DNA from: Candidatus Cloacimonadota bacterium
GTDB taxonomy: Bacteria; Muiribacteriota; UBA6191
Length of the DNA stretch: 64,000 bases
Assembly (NCBI GenBank): GCA_023954715.1
Contig: JAGSHD010000016.1
Location: 1-64,000, forward strand
Reading direction: 5' to 3'
The position numbers and the translations under genes were made by a program. The notes beneath the pieces are model-generated. The model had not been told where the DNA came from, ran no database searches, and was given only the letters and a program-made list of their open reading frames with translations. Below, piece after piece: positions 1 through 8,835 of this stretch. Position 1 is the first letter of the stretch. Every line of letters starts with the position of its first letter.

Positions 1-132
1 GATGTGGACTTCTTATCTTTAGAAGACAACAATATGATTCCGTCCTTTGGATTGAACTATATTGATGATTCGATCTTAGACGAGGATGAAGGATTGATGT
101 TTGAATACTGGATTGAAAATATTGCTATATAA
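1..132 (+). CDS. C-terminal end of an unknown protein (partial)
   Basis: The frame is open from the first base of the window to the TAA at 130-132, giving the last 43 residues of a protein whose start lies outside. The visible piece is strongly acidic (runs such as DDSILDEDEG) and has no membrane segment, Cys pair or motif I recognise. It is followed by a stem-loop at 147-180, which suggests the transcript ends or is protected there. The function cannot be judged from this fragment. Coding status is supported only by the open frame and the good stop/hairpin spacing. Confidence 0.55.
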   Translation, partial: DVDFLSLEDNNMIPSFGLNYIDDSILDEDEGLMFEYWIENIAI

Positions 133-146
133 ATGAAAACGTTCTT

Positions 147-180
147 TGATGGATTCTAAAGTGAAATTTAGAGTCCATCA
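147..180 (+). terminator. Stem-loop after the first gene
   Basis: TGATGGATTCTAAA at 147-160 pairs with TTTAGAGTCCATCA at 167-180 around a 6-nt loop; 14 pairs with a single G-T wobble. No U-run follows on the plus strand, so this is a terminator-like or mRNA-stabilising hairpin rather than a textbook rho-independent terminator. It lies between the stop of the partial gene and the DUF1287 start. Confidence 0.5.
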
Positions 181-205
181 AAAACTCTACTCAGGCTAAA
201 CTTTT

Positions 206-775
206 ATGAAAAAACTCTTAGTGATATTTCTTATATTAACTTCTTTTTCAGTTGCTGAAAACTTCTATGAAAATTTATCTAAAGCAGCAATTCTACGCTT
301 GGAATCTGATGTTACTTATGATGGTAAGTATTTAAAAATTGATTACCCCAATGGAGATGTACCACAAAATATAGGCGTGTGTACTGATCTTGTGATTCGA
401 TCATATAGAACCTTAGGTATAGATCTACAAAAAGAAGTTCATGAAGACATGAAATCTAATTTTGAAAAATATCCTAAACGTTGGGGGCTAACAAGAACGG
501 ATACAAATATTGATCATCGCCGTGTACCTAATTTACGAAGATTTTTTGAAAGAAAGGGCACTAGTTTAGGGGTTTCTAAAAGCCCCAAAAATTATAAAAG
601 AGGAGATCTTGTTACTTGGAATGTACAAAACTTACCTCACATAGGCATCGTCTCCCATTTGAAGTCTAAAAAGACCAAAAATCCATTGATTGTACATAAT
701 ATAGGAAGAGGGCCAGAATTAGAGGATTTTCTCTTTAATTTCCCAATAACAGGGCACTATCGTTTTACAAAATAA
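206..775 (+). CDS. Exported DUF1287 protein
   Basis: 189 residues beginning with a signal peptide (about 1-17, cleavage near SVAEN). The mature part matches the DUF1287 family of periplasmic proteins, which resemble NlpC/P60-type cysteine peptidases. The motif GVCTDLVIRSYR holds the presumed nucleophile Cys59, and HIGIV (His145) and VHNIGRG (His164) are the other conserved positions. RGDLVTW precedes the His as in the family. A cell-wall amidase or peptidase role is inferred from the fold; no substrate is established. It stands alone between a hairpin and a 237-bp gap, so it is probably a single-gene unit. The ATG at 206 is the only start giving a full signal peptide. Length is normal for the family. 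Confidence 0.8.
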   Translation: MKKLLVIFLILTSFSVAENFYENLSKAAILRLESDVTYDGKYLKIDYPNGDVPQNIGVCTDLVIRSYRTLGIDLQKEVHEDMKSNFEKYPKRWGLTRTDTNIDHRRVPNLRRFFERKGTSLGVSKSPKNYKRGDLVTWNVQNLPHIGIVSHLKSKKTKNPLIVHNIGRGPELEDFLFNFPITGHYRFTK

Positions 776-905
776 TTCAATTATAGTTATACTTTTTCAG
801 GTTATTAGAAATTTGAGATAAGAAAATAGTTGCAATTTTTATTATTAGAACTATCTAACAAAAGTAATCCATTTTCATAGCTTTTTGTAAGTGTGAATAA
901 TTTAT

Positions 906-936
906 TTGGTGCATTCTGTCTAAAGCAATATATAAT
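906..936 (+). promoter_or_regulatory. Possible promoter of the sugar ABC operon
   Basis: TTGGTG (906-911) and TATAAT (931-936) are separated by 19 bp, about 75 bp ahead of the first permease ATG. The -10 box is perfect, but the spacer is long. The sequence around it (GGTGCATTCTGT) recurs with one change at 4416-4427, ahead of the kinase gene, where it is again followed by an AT-rich ATATAA. Confidence 0.35.
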
Positions 937-960
937 CCTATCCCAAGTTGAAATTTGTAA

Positions 961-975
961 ATGAATTAAATTCAT
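961..975. promoter_or_regulatory. 15-bp palindrome, candidate operator
   Basis: ATGAATT-A-AATTCAT is a perfect 7-bp inverted repeat around one central base. It lies 25 bp downstream of the putative -10 box and 38 bp before the permease start, where a sugar-responsive repressor could act. No regulator gene is adjacent, so the role is inferred from position only. Confidence 0.35.
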
Positions 976-1012
976 AGGCCCTTTTAAACAAGATTAACTT
1001 GAGGCATTTTAT

Positions 1013-2005
1013 ATGTATAAAAAAAATGACTATTCTGCTTACGCTTATGTTCTTCCTGCAGCTAGCGTATTATTAATATTTCATATTTTCCCCGTAATAT
1101 ATTCTTTTATGTTATCTGTTCATCAGGGAACACTAAAGCATCCGATGAAAACTTATATTGGAGTAGGAAACTACGCAGCGATTTTAGAAGATGTAAACTT
1201 CTGGAAGTCTATGCTTAATACGGTTTGGTTTGCTCTAAGTAGTGTGCCTATGGGGATTATCATCGCATTAGCCATAGCTATGCTCTTAAACCAAAAAATT
1301 AAGGGTTTGGCTATTTATCGTACTGTTTATTATTTACCTGTAGTTACGTCCATAGCCGCTGTTGCCTTGGTATGGAAATGGTTGTTTGATGTTAAGTTTG
1401 GACTGTTTAATCAAGTGATACAATGGGCAGGTCTAAAACCAATGGGATGGTTACAAGATTCCACAGGGGTTTTTGAATTCATGGCATCTATAGTAGGCCT
1501 AGGGATCCCTGAAACTTATTTAATGTTTGAGCCTGGTTTTATGCGAGAAATGGTTTATGGCTTGATGCATGGTCCAAGTATTGCACTTTGTAGTATTACA
1601 ATTATGAGTATTTGGAAAGGACTTGGATATAATGTAGTTATCTTTTTAGCGGGCTTACAAAATATTCCAACAGGTTTGTATGAAGCAGCTGAAATTGATG
1701 GCGCTAATGCTTGGCAGAAATTTAAGAATGTAACTTGGCCGCTTTTAGCACCTACAACGTTTTTTGTATTTATTATGTCAACGATTTCTTCTTTTCAAGT
1801 TTTTGTTCAAATTTTCATGATGACTCCTTTTGGAGGACCAGAGCGATCGACCTCGGTGGCAGTATTTTATCTTTATGAAAAAGCGTTTAAGACTTTTGAA
1901 TTTGGTTATGCCTCGGCATTAGCTTATGTGGTATTTTTTGTCATATTTATTATGACTTTGGTACAAAGAAAACTAGGTGATGGACAAACCCATCAGGGAG
2001 TTTAA
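1013..2005 (+). CDS. Sugar ABC transporter permease, MalF/UgpA type
   Basis: 330 residues with about six to seven hydrophobic segments, starting YAYVLPAASVLLIFHIFPV as in MalF/UgpA-like (carbohydrate uptake family 1) permeases. The ATPase-docking EAA loop is clear: EAAEIDGANAWQKFKNVTWP at about residues 224-243. Compared with typical family members it has roughly 30 extra residues before the EAA region (about 160-190, GVFEFMASIVGLGIPETYLM and beyond), probably an extracytoplasmic insertion. A weak GAGG ribosome site precedes the ATG. It is the first gene of an importer of permease, permease and binding lipoprotein. No ATP-binding subunit is present, which is common where one MsmX/MalK-like ATPase serves several importers. 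The sugar is unknown. Confidence 0.9.
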   Translation: MYKKNDYSAYAYVLPAASVLLIFHIFPVIYSFMLSVHQGTLKHPMKTYIGVGNYAAILEDVNFWKSMLNTVWFALSSVPMGIIIALAIAMLLNQKIKGLAIYRTVYYLPVVTSIAAVALVWKWLFDVKFGLFNQVIQWAGLKPMGWLQDSTGVFEFMASIVGLGIPETYLMFEPGFMREMVYGLMHGPSIALCSITIMSIWKGLGYNVVIFLAGLQNIPTGLYEAAEIDGANAWQKFKNVTWPLLAPTTFFVFIMSTISSFQVFVQIFMMTPFGGPERSTSVAVFYLYEKAFKTFEFGYASALAYVVFFVIFIMTLVQRKLGDGQTHQGV

Positions 2006-2006
2006 A

Positions 2007-2993
2007 ATGATTAAATCCAACAAAAAATTAAAGCAAGCAAAATCCCTAGGAATCCACAGCTTATTAATAGTAGGGGCGTTTATGATGGCCTTCCCTTTTT
2101 TGTGGATGATGTTAACCTCTTTTAAGAGTTCGCAAGAGGTAATTAACGTTGACCAATGGTTCCCAAAAGAAAAAATCTACTGGCAAGATACTAAAAAAGG
2201 TAATGAAGACTTTCAAGTAGAGATCATTGAAGACTATGGTGAAGCAGCTAAAATAAAGTTTTTTATTCGTCGAGACCCGATTATTGTTGATAAGTCACAA
2301 CTAACAAAGAAGACTTGGTTGTTTTCTAACTTTGCTAAGGCCTGGAATAAAGTTCAGCCCTCCTTTGGTAGATATTTTGTGAATACGATCGTAATAGCAG
2401 TAGTTGTGACCGCAGGGCAGGTGATGACCTCTATTTTGGCAGCCTATGCTTTTGTGTTTTTTCAGTTTCCGTTTAAAAATTATATATTCACTCTATTTTT
2501 AGCAACCATGATGGTTCCTCAACAAGTATTGTTGATTCCTAACTATTTGATTTTATCAGGATTGGGATGGATAGATACCTATATGGCGTTAATTATTCCC
2601 TGGCTAGCTGGGGTTTTTGGAATATTTTTACTTCGTCAGTTTTTTGTCCAAATTCCTATGGAGCTTTTTGAGGCAGCTATTATTGATGGTTGCTCTAAGT
2701 GGGGGTTTCTATTTAGAATTTTGATCCCATTAAGTAAACCACCAATTATTACTATTTCAATTTTTACTTTTTTAGGTAGCTGGAATAGTCTATTGTGGCC
2801 ATTGGTAGTAACAAACTCTCAAGAAATGAGGACGATCCAAGTAGGTCTGTCGTATTTTTCTCAAGCAGAAGGTACAGAATGGGAGCTTTTGATGGCTGCT
2901 AGTGCTTTCTGTATCATTCCATTAATCGTAATGTATATTGTGGCTCAAAAACATTTTGTTCAAGGGGAAGCTGGTGCAGGTCTTAAAGGTTAA
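2007..2993 (+). CDS. Sugar ABC transporter permease, MalG/UgpE type
   Basis: 328 residues when started at the ATG 2007, one base after the stop of the first permease and behind the ribosome site AGGGAG; a longer frame from 1977 would overlap the upstream gene and lacks such a site. Six hydrophobic segments and the EAA loop FEAAIIDGCSKWGFLFRILI near residue 220 identify a MalG/UgpE-type inner-membrane subunit. An insertion of about 70 residues (about 45-115, charged, with DFQVEIIEDYGEAAKIKFFI) sits between the first two membrane segments, facing the periplasm. The partner permease also has an insertion, so the two may form an extra docking surface for the binding lipoprotein encoded next. Confidence 0.9.
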   Translation: MIKSNKKLKQAKSLGIHSLLIVGAFMMAFPFLWMMLTSFKSSQEVINVDQWFPKEKIYWQDTKKGNEDFQVEIIEDYGEAAKIKFFIRRDPIIVDKSQLTKKTWLFSNFAKAWNKVQPSFGRYFVNTIVIAVVVTAGQVMTSILAAYAFVFFQFPFKNYIFTLFLATMMVPQQVLLIPNYLILSGLGWIDTYMALIIPWLAGVFGIFLLRQFFVQIPMELFEAAIIDGCSKWGFLFRILIPLSKPPIITISIFTFLGSWNSLLWPLVVTNSQEMRTIQVGLSYFSQAEGTEWELLMAASAFCIIPLIVMYIVAQKHFVQGEAGAGLKG

Positions 2994-4356
2994 TTATAAG
3001 AAAATACTGTCTGTATTGTTTATCGTGGCCCTAGTTTTTTCATTAGGTTGCTCCAAGAAAAATGAAGATGTGTATACAGAACAAGGTAAATTGAAAATCA
3101 AGTTTTGGCATGCCATGGGTGGTATTTTGGGTAAAGTTTTAGATGACTTAATTGCAGAATATAACCAATCCCAGGATAAGTATGAAGTACACACAGAGTT
3201 TATGGGTAGATACGATATCTTAGAGCAAAAAATTATTGCTTCCGTTATGGCTGAAAACACTCCTGACATTGCGCAAATGTATGAAGGGGTAACAATGTTT
3301 TTAACAAGAGATAAGGGAGAAGAGTCTTTGATTGACTTAAAACCTTATGTAGATAAATGGGATGGATACAAAGACATCTTTGAAGTATTTCAAAGAAACA
3401 GTACTTATGATGAGGGTAAAATATACTCCTTACCATTCAATAAAAGTTTTCCAGCTATGATGTATAACAAAGATATTTTAAAACTTTTAAATATTGCATC
3501 TCCACCAAAAACATGGGCAGAGCTACGTACAATAGGTACAAGAGTTCATAAAGAAGTAGTTGTTGATAAAGAAACCTCATTACCAAGACTAAGACGAGAA
3601 AAAGAAGACCCTGATGTAGTTCCTATGATGGGTTATGGATTTGTTGTTGATCCTTGGACTTTGGAGATTATGCTTTTGCAAAATGGGGGAGAGATGACTA
3701 ATAAAGATGAGTCTCAGGTTAAGTTTGACTCGGATGTTTCTATTGATGCCATGAAATTTTTAGTAGATGCAGTTAGAGAAGGCTGGGCCTACAGAACTCA
3801 AGGATATAACCATCAAAATGATTTCTCTGCACAAAAAGTAGCTTTTATTATTACTAGCTCTGTATCAAGAAAATATATGGAAAGAAAATTAGTATTTCCT
3901 TTTTCAGTAGCACCTATTCCAATGGGAAAGAAAAAAGATGTATCGATAGTATCTGGTACAAATATTTCTGTTTTTTCATCGAGTACAAAAAAACGACAAG
4001 ATGGGGCTTGGGATTTTGTAAAATGGTTTAATTCACCAGAAATCACTGCACGGTGGGCAATGAGTACATTTTATGTACCCACTAGAAAATCTAGTTTAGA
4101 GCTACCTATGATGAAAAAATGGCTTAAAGAAACTGAAGGTGGCGATGCTGCTATGCTTCAATTACCAATTGGTGAGTTAGAGCCGCGAAGTAGTGCTTGG
4201 TATCGATGCAGAATCGTTCTAAGAGCTTCTATGGAGAAGATTCTTTCTATAGTTGAAAAAGCTAGTTTTAAGGGAGATAGTCGCGAAATTATCTCACAAA
4301 ACTTAAAAGCTGATACAGCCAAAATGAACAAAGAACTAAAAAAGTATATTAATTAA
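2974..4356 (+). CDS. Sugar-binding lipoprotein of the ABC importer
   Basis: Extracellular solute-binding protein of the UgpB/MalE kind. I place the start at GTG 2974, which has AAGGGGAA five bases ahead and overlaps the permease stop by 20 bp; this gives 460 residues and a clean lipoprotein signal ending FSLGC, with the Cys lipidated. An upstream start at 2938 would add 12 residues with no ribosome site. Typical binding-protein segments follow: IKFWHAMGGILGKVLDDLIA after the linker, NTPDIAQMYEG, and a C-terminal GTNISVFSS...AWDFVKWFNSPE block. It should capture a sugar or oligosaccharide in the periplasm and deliver it to the two preceding permeases. The ligand cannot be named. Confidence 0.87.
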   Translation: MQVLKVNYKKILSVLFIVALVFSLGCSKKNEDVYTEQGKLKIKFWHAMGGILGKVLDDLIAEYNQSQDKYEVHTEFMGRYDILEQKIIASVMAENTPDIAQMYEGVTMFLTRDKGEESLIDLKPYVDKWDGYKDIFEVFQRNSTYDEGKIYSLPFNKSFPAMMYNKDILKLLNIASPPKTWAELRTIGTRVHKEVVVDKETSLPRLRREKEDPDVVPMMGYGFVVDPWTLEIMLLQNGGEMTNKDESQVKFDSDVSIDAMKFLVDAVREGWAYRTQGYNHQNDFSAQKVAFIITSSVSRKYMERKLVFPFSVAPIPMGKKKDVSIVSGTNISVFSSSTKKRQDGAWDFVKWFNSPEITARWAMSTFYVPTRKSSLELPMMKKWLKETEGGDAAMLQLPIGELEPRSSAWYRCRIVLRASMEKILSIVEKASFKGDSREIISQNLKADTAKMNKELKKYIN

Positions 4357-4592
4357 ATATCTTATCAAAGCTCTGAAAATACTTGATATGACATTTTGAT
4401 CTAGCTTAAAAGTATGGTGTATTCTGTTTTACTAATATAAACAATCTATAAGCCAATAACTTTACACATATGTTTTAATATACATAATTTATTGTGCCCA
4501 TTGAGTTTTGTACTTTAGTACGTCATCATGAGTAGTAAGTTTCAAAACTTTAGTCACTATAGAGTATCCTGAAAACTATTTGAGAGGTTTTG

Positions 4593-5453
4593 ATGAGTGG
4601 AATAGAGTTAGATATCATAGTATTCCCTCATTTTAGAAGAGTGATAGGTTGTTTAGGATGGAGAATTGACTCTAACCTTCAAACACTTGAGTCAGAGTGT
4701 CATTATTTTATTAAGTTTCAAATGAGAGACTTGGTCTTAATATATAGGTATGCAAAGTATTCCAAGAAGCAGATATTAAGTCAAACCATTGCTTATCAGA
4801 TAGCCGGAGATTTAGTCCCTAAAATATATTACACAGATGAGAATAGCATCATAGAGGAGTTTGTCCATGGCTTAGAACTCAATGTAGATTGTGATGATCT
4901 TGTACTAGAGAAAGTCGCATATATCATTGACAGATTACACCAATTGAAAATGAATGGTTTCGGAAGGTTAGAAACTCCGACAAATGCGACTATGGAAAGT
5001 TGGGATGACTATAATTTTTCGATCATTGAAAATCTGTCTTCAATAGAAGCTTCAAATCTTTTTTCAGCAATGGATTTTAAAAGATTTAAAACTTATATGA
5101 TGAGTCCACCACTTCCTAGTGATTTAACAACAAAAGTTTGTCATGGCGATATTTGTTTGAGAAATATATTGTATTCGTCTAGGACAAAAGATGCTCAACT
5201 CATTGATTGGGAGCAAGTTTCAGCAAACTATAGAGAATTTGACTTTGTTTTGTTGGCAAGCTTTCAAGATCCAAAATCCAAAGAGATTTATGATAAAATA
5301 AAAACTTTCTATCCTCATGACTTAAATGAAGAGTTAATTATTTACTTCAAATTAAGACGGGTTGTTAGTAGTTACAAAACATTCAAAGAAGATATTAGTC
5401 TATTAAATGCCATGAACTCACGGTTATTAGAATATAGAAAGTATTTTGTTTAG
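4593..5453 (+). CDS. APH/choline-kinase-fold phosphotransferase
   Basis: 286 residues from ATG 4593 (a TTG lies just before it; GAGAGG at 4582-4587 fits the ATG). The kinase core is clear in the C-terminal half: HGDICLRN with His184, Asp186 and Asn191 is the Brenner-type catalytic loop, and LIDWEQ with Asp205 is the metal-binding motif. EEFVHG and the helix after it resemble choline/thiamine/homoserine kinase-like proteins of the APH family. The N-terminal lobe is weakly conserved and I cannot see a clear nucleotide-binding lysine. A small-molecule kinase is likely; the acceptor (sugar, amine or antibiotic) is unknown. Its promoter region shares a short motif with that of the sugar ABC operon, which hints at sugar phosphorylation, but that is speculative. 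Confidence 0.75.
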   Translation: MSGIELDIIVFPHFRRVIGCLGWRIDSNLQTLESECHYFIKFQMRDLVLIYRYAKYSKKQILSQTIAYQIAGDLVPKIYYTDENSIIEEFVHGLELNVDCDDLVLEKVAYIIDRLHQLKMNGFGRLETPTNATMESWDDYNFSIIENLSSIEASNLFSAMDFKRFKTYMMSPPLPSDLTTKVCHGDICLRNILYSSRTKDAQLIDWEQVSANYREFDFVLLASFQDPKSKEIYDKIKTFYPHDLNEELIIYFKLRRVVSSYKTFKEDISLLNAMNSRLLEYRKYFV

Positions 5454-5473
5454 ATCAAGTAAAAGAGCATAAT

Positions 5474-6820
5474 GTGAATAAATATATAATAATAATTTTC
5501 CTGTCTATTTCATACAGTATTCATGCTTCTGATGCAGAGATTAAAGCCTTGATAAAAAAAGGTATCTTACATCAAAAAAACAATGAATGTGCCCATGCCA
5601 TTAAAGACTTTAAAGAAGTTATTAAAAGAAAACCTCAAATGTATAAGTTATACAACAGAATCGCCTTCTGTTTTGATTACTTAGGTTTTGAAAAAGTCAG
5701 TATAAAATACTATAAGAGAACACTAGATTTTGATCCCCAAGATCCTTATGCCCTAAAAACTTTACGAAGGATCTATTCAAATAAGAAAGAAGCTGAGTCA
5801 ATAAAAAATACAAAAGAGATTTTAATTCCTAAGCAAAATGATGGACTTACGAACTTGATAAACTATTCTGTTAAAATGTTTTATAACTTAAATGGTGTTC
5901 TCTATCATTCAGACAGAGATGGGGCTTATAAACGTAAATTTGCTGAGTTTAGTCTAGGAAAGATTTACCCTAGCAATTCAAAATTAGGTGTAGCGACTAT
6001 CATTGAAGAGGGATTAAACTATCAAAAATTACATTTTTTTGATTTTCATAAGTCGGAGTTTTTTCCTGTTGCAGAAAAAGAATTATCTGTAGTAACTCCA
6101 TTTTACTCTGACACACGCAATAAGATTGTTTTTTTGTCTACTTCAAAAGATGGTAAATCAAAAAAGTTAATGCAAGTTGATGCCAAGATGGATGTAGATC
6201 CGAAGACTTTAGTTGAAGACTTTTATAGCATCGATGAATTTGTTATGAATGAAGAATCCCAAAACATATACTTTGTAGGTCGTAAAGAATCAGGCTTAAA
6301 AAGTAGGATTTATAAGCTAAGTTCACAAAAGGAAATTGTGCAATTGAGCTTTGTTGGAGGAGACTTTTCTAATATAAAAGTTCTTTCTAATGACAAGTTT
6401 TTGTTAAGCAGACAAAAAAATGATAGGCAAAAGTATAACTTACTAGTCATAGATCTTACTAACAAATTGATATCGAATATAACACATGAAGGATTTGATG
6501 AACTTACAGGAGTTTGGGGGAACACCGACAAGAGCATTTATTACACTGCTTCCAACATCAGTTTGACTGAAAAATGGAAAACCAAATTAGTAAAGTATGA
6601 GAGAGAAGCTGGTTTTGCTACTACATTGTCTAAGAGTGCCTTCTTACAAGAAGACCTGTATGTTGATGAGTTAGAAAAATATGTCTATGCCAGAAGTAAC
6701 TATGACTCTAACTACGAAATATATAGATTTAGAATTTCATCTCCTAAGCGAGAAAGACTAACAATTACTGATGAAGATGAAGAGCATTTAAGATTTATGA
6801 CCGTTTATAAAAAACCATAG
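5474..6820 (+). CDS. Exported TPR plus beta-propeller-like protein
   Basis: 448 residues with a signal peptide (cleavage near SIHAS). The start is GTG 5474; the overlapping ATG at 5472 runs straight into a stop. Residues about 20-105 form two to three TPR units (HAIKDFKEVIKRKPQMYKLY, then KYYKRTLDFDPQDPYALKTL). The rest is beta-rich with repeats of the TolB/WD40-like kind, for example YSDTRNKIVFLSTSKDGKSK and NEESQNIYFVGRKESG, and the recurring form x-x-I-Y-x-L/F. This combination is common in periplasmic scaffold proteins related to TolB or OmpA-associated propellers. It follows the kinase by 20 bp and may be co-transcribed. The function is not known. Confidence 0.65.
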   Translation: MNKYIIIIFLSISYSIHASDAEIKALIKKGILHQKNNECAHAIKDFKEVIKRKPQMYKLYNRIAFCFDYLGFEKVSIKYYKRTLDFDPQDPYALKTLRRIYSNKKEAESIKNTKEILIPKQNDGLTNLINYSVKMFYNLNGVLYHSDRDGAYKRKFAEFSLGKIYPSNSKLGVATIIEEGLNYQKLHFFDFHKSEFFPVAEKELSVVTPFYSDTRNKIVFLSTSKDGKSKKLMQVDAKMDVDPKTLVEDFYSIDEFVMNEESQNIYFVGRKESGLKSRIYKLSSQKEIVQLSFVGGDFSNIKVLSNDKFLLSRQKNDRQKYNLLVIDLTNKLISNITHEGFDELTGVWGNTDKSIYYTASNISLTEKWKTKLVKYEREAGFATTLSKSAFLQEDLYVDELEKYVYARSNYDSNYEIYRFRISSPKRERLTITDEDEEHLRFMTVYKKP

Positions 6821-7017
6821 AACCTTTTCTTAGAAGCCAACGGTTTACAAAAAACTAGTGATTATATAAAGTTTTGTAGTGTTTTCCATTAATAAGGGCA
6901 TGTGATAGAACGATATTCTGAAGAAGGAAGATAGACCTTGTATGAAAACTCTGGGCGTATTTTCTGTGTTCAAAGCCGATTTTACAATATTTATCCTAAT
7001 TTCTGGATTGAAATTTT

Positions 7018-8604
7018 ATGAAACAATTTATTATACTTATACTTGTAAGCTCCACATTTTTTCTCATGTTAAGTGGGTGTGGTGGAGGCGGTACTACTGG
7101 GCAAGATGGTTCATCAGGCTTAAATGGTGCTTTAAGCGGAAGCCGTACTTCTTTATCGATCAACTTTTCAAATGTATTAGGCTTAAATCAATCTCAGGTT
7201 GCTAATGATTGGTTAATGGTTCAAAGAGAGCTATCTCGCACTGAAAATAGCTTGTCTAAGGCACTAAGCCCAGATGAAGTAGGTATTGGTAACGCCATCG
7301 AATTGAGTGATGGTACAAAAAAGAGTGTGTCCAACAAATTGGCTTCTCATTTATCGGTACAAAGAGCAGTATCTAACTTAATTAATAAAGTTACAAAGTA
7401 TAGGGTACTTATTGAAACAGCTTCTAAGGGAGTTTTGTGGGATAAAGAGTATCCAAGTAGTCAAAAAACAGCAGATGATATTCAAGTAGAGGCAGGACCA
7501 GATAGAAAAATCACTGTAGAAGGAATTGGTGTAGACTTTGATGGATTGACGAAAGTTTTAATCTCTGCTCAAGCAAATGTCAATCTAGAACCTGCTGAAA
7601 TAGAGGTTTTAGGCGGAAGTAATGCTACCATACCAATAACTTTTGAAATAAAGGATAGTTTAGCTCCAGTAACGGCGATATTCCATGCGGGATCGGGAGT
7701 TGTGGAAGGACCTCATCGCTCTGCTGTTGAGATAGTTCTTTCAAATTTTGAAAAAGCGACTGTTTTTTATGAAATTACTGAGCAAAATAAACCGGCTTCT
7801 ATACTAACGGCATTGACCTCAGGATTTCAGTCGGCTTTTTCAACAGCTACCATTAATTTGTCACAAGAGGGAGTGTATGTCTTTAAGTATTACTCCATAG
7901 ATGAAACAGGTAACCAAGAGAGCCTTCATGAAAAATTAGTAGTAGTCAACTTTAATCAAGGAGCACCAGTTAGTTCGACAAACTATAAGGGACGTAAGTT
8001 TTTTGCTGGTGGTCAAGTAGGTTTTTCTGTAAAAATGCAAAACTCAGAAACTGCTACAATAAAGTATACCATTGATGGTGGAACTCAAGTAACCAGTCCA
8101 GATTTGAAAAATAATCAATTACATTTAGTACAGTTAGGGACACAAGGGTTTATTACACAAAATCCTGTGATGCTATTAAACTTTTCTTCGGAAATTAAAA
8201 ATGGATCCTTAGAATTAAGTACAAACTCTACTTCGGTTGAGTTAACTGATATTTCTATTGATGGAACAATCAAAACTACCTTCGAAGGAGCTTCTACACC
8301 TTTTTATGGAAGTGAAGAGATATACTGTGATACAGATACAAGTTCAATATTTGTAGACCAAACTACGTGTTTAGGTCAAGGAAAGTTAAAGAAGCTTGAG
8401 ATGGGACCCTTTGTGACGAGTCAAGGTACTCATTTTTCTCAAGTTGAAATGTCTAATGGTAAAGCAGTATTGTTAAAGACAAATGCTTGTGCTGACCATT
8501 GTGTAGATAAGACTTCTGCTGGTTGTAAATCATGTGTTTTGAGTACACCCGGAATCGATTGTTCCTTGTATAAAAAAGCTACAGGGGTAAGTTGTACTAA
8601 TTAA
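7018..8604 (+). CDS. Large lipoprotein with chitobiase-C-like beta domain
   Basis: 528 residues. The signal ends MLSGC followed by a glycine run (GGGG) and a short collagen-like GQDGSSGLNG, so the Cys is lipidated and followed by a flexible tether. A central segment (about 215-315) reads like the CHB_HEX_C/Ig-type module: ATVFYEIT then YYSIDETGNQESLHE, matching the family form of a YYT-like strand and an aspartate-glycine-asparagine turn. The C-terminal about 100 residues contain nine or so cysteines in CxxxC-like pairs (NACADHCVDKTSAGCKSC), suggesting a disulfide-stabilised knob. The gene precedes two very large surface proteins and is probably part of the same surface structure. No catalytic residues are seen. 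Confidence 0.6.
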   Translation: MKQFIILILVSSTFFLMLSGCGGGGTTGQDGSSGLNGALSGSRTSLSINFSNVLGLNQSQVANDWLMVQRELSRTENSLSKALSPDEVGIGNAIELSDGTKKSVSNKLASHLSVQRAVSNLINKVTKYRVLIETASKGVLWDKEYPSSQKTADDIQVEAGPDRKITVEGIGVDFDGLTKVLISAQANVNLEPAEIEVLGGSNATIPITFEIKDSLAPVTAIFHAGSGVVEGPHRSAVEIVLSNFEKATVFYEITEQNKPASILTALTSGFQSAFSTATINLSQEGVYVFKYYSIDETGNQESLHEKLVVVNFNQGAPVSSTNYKGRKFFAGGQVGFSVKMQNSETATIKYTIDGGTQVTSPDLKNNQLHLVQLGTQGFITQNPVMLLNFSSEIKNGSLELSTNSTSVELTDISIDGTIKTTFEGASTPFYGSEEIYCDTDTSSIFVDQTTCLGQGKLKKLEMGPFVTSQGTHFSQVEMSNGKAVLLKTNACADHCVDKTSAGCKSCVLSTPGIDCSLYKKATGVSCTN

Positions 8605-8780
8605 TGAATTGAACGGATGAAATTTTTGCTTGTCAAAGGATCTTGAACAGAATCGTTTCGGTATCATTAGACAATTGAAAAACTTAGATATTTGGGTTAA
8701 GATTGCCAAAAAAATACTCAATGGTGACTTATTTGTATGGATATCATGAGATTTGTAAAAATCTTAAGTGTAGGCAACTA

Positions 8781-8815
8781 CCAAAAAGATTTAGTTTAAA
8801 CTAGATAATCTTTGG
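8781..8815. promoter_or_regulatory. Nested palindrome in the leader of the surface-protein genes
   Basis: CCAAAAAGATT (8781-8791) pairs with AATCTTTGG (8807-8815) apart from a two-base bulge, and the centre holds the perfect 12-bp palindrome TAGTTTAAACTA (8792-8803). It ends 20 bp before the ATG at 8836. It may be an operator or an RNA hairpin close to the ribosome site GGGAGA. Confidence 0.4.
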
Positions 8816-8835
8816 TTTAAGCGTGGGAGATATTA

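Noticed and set aside
2994..3269. 91-residue antisense frame in the binding-lipoprotein gene
   Set aside because: No ribosome site or motif; the sense strand has a clear lipoprotein signal and family motifs.
4593..5453. Aminoglycoside resistance gene
   Set aside because: Only the general APH fold motifs are present; sequence does not match a known resistance subgroup, and a metabolic kinase is equally likely.
6942..7205. Open frame of 87 residues overlapping the start of the lipoprotein gene
   Set aside because: It runs in another frame through the lipoprotein signal and glycine region, is rich in Trp and Arg without a fold, and has no ribosome site; the lipoprotein frame is clearly the real one.
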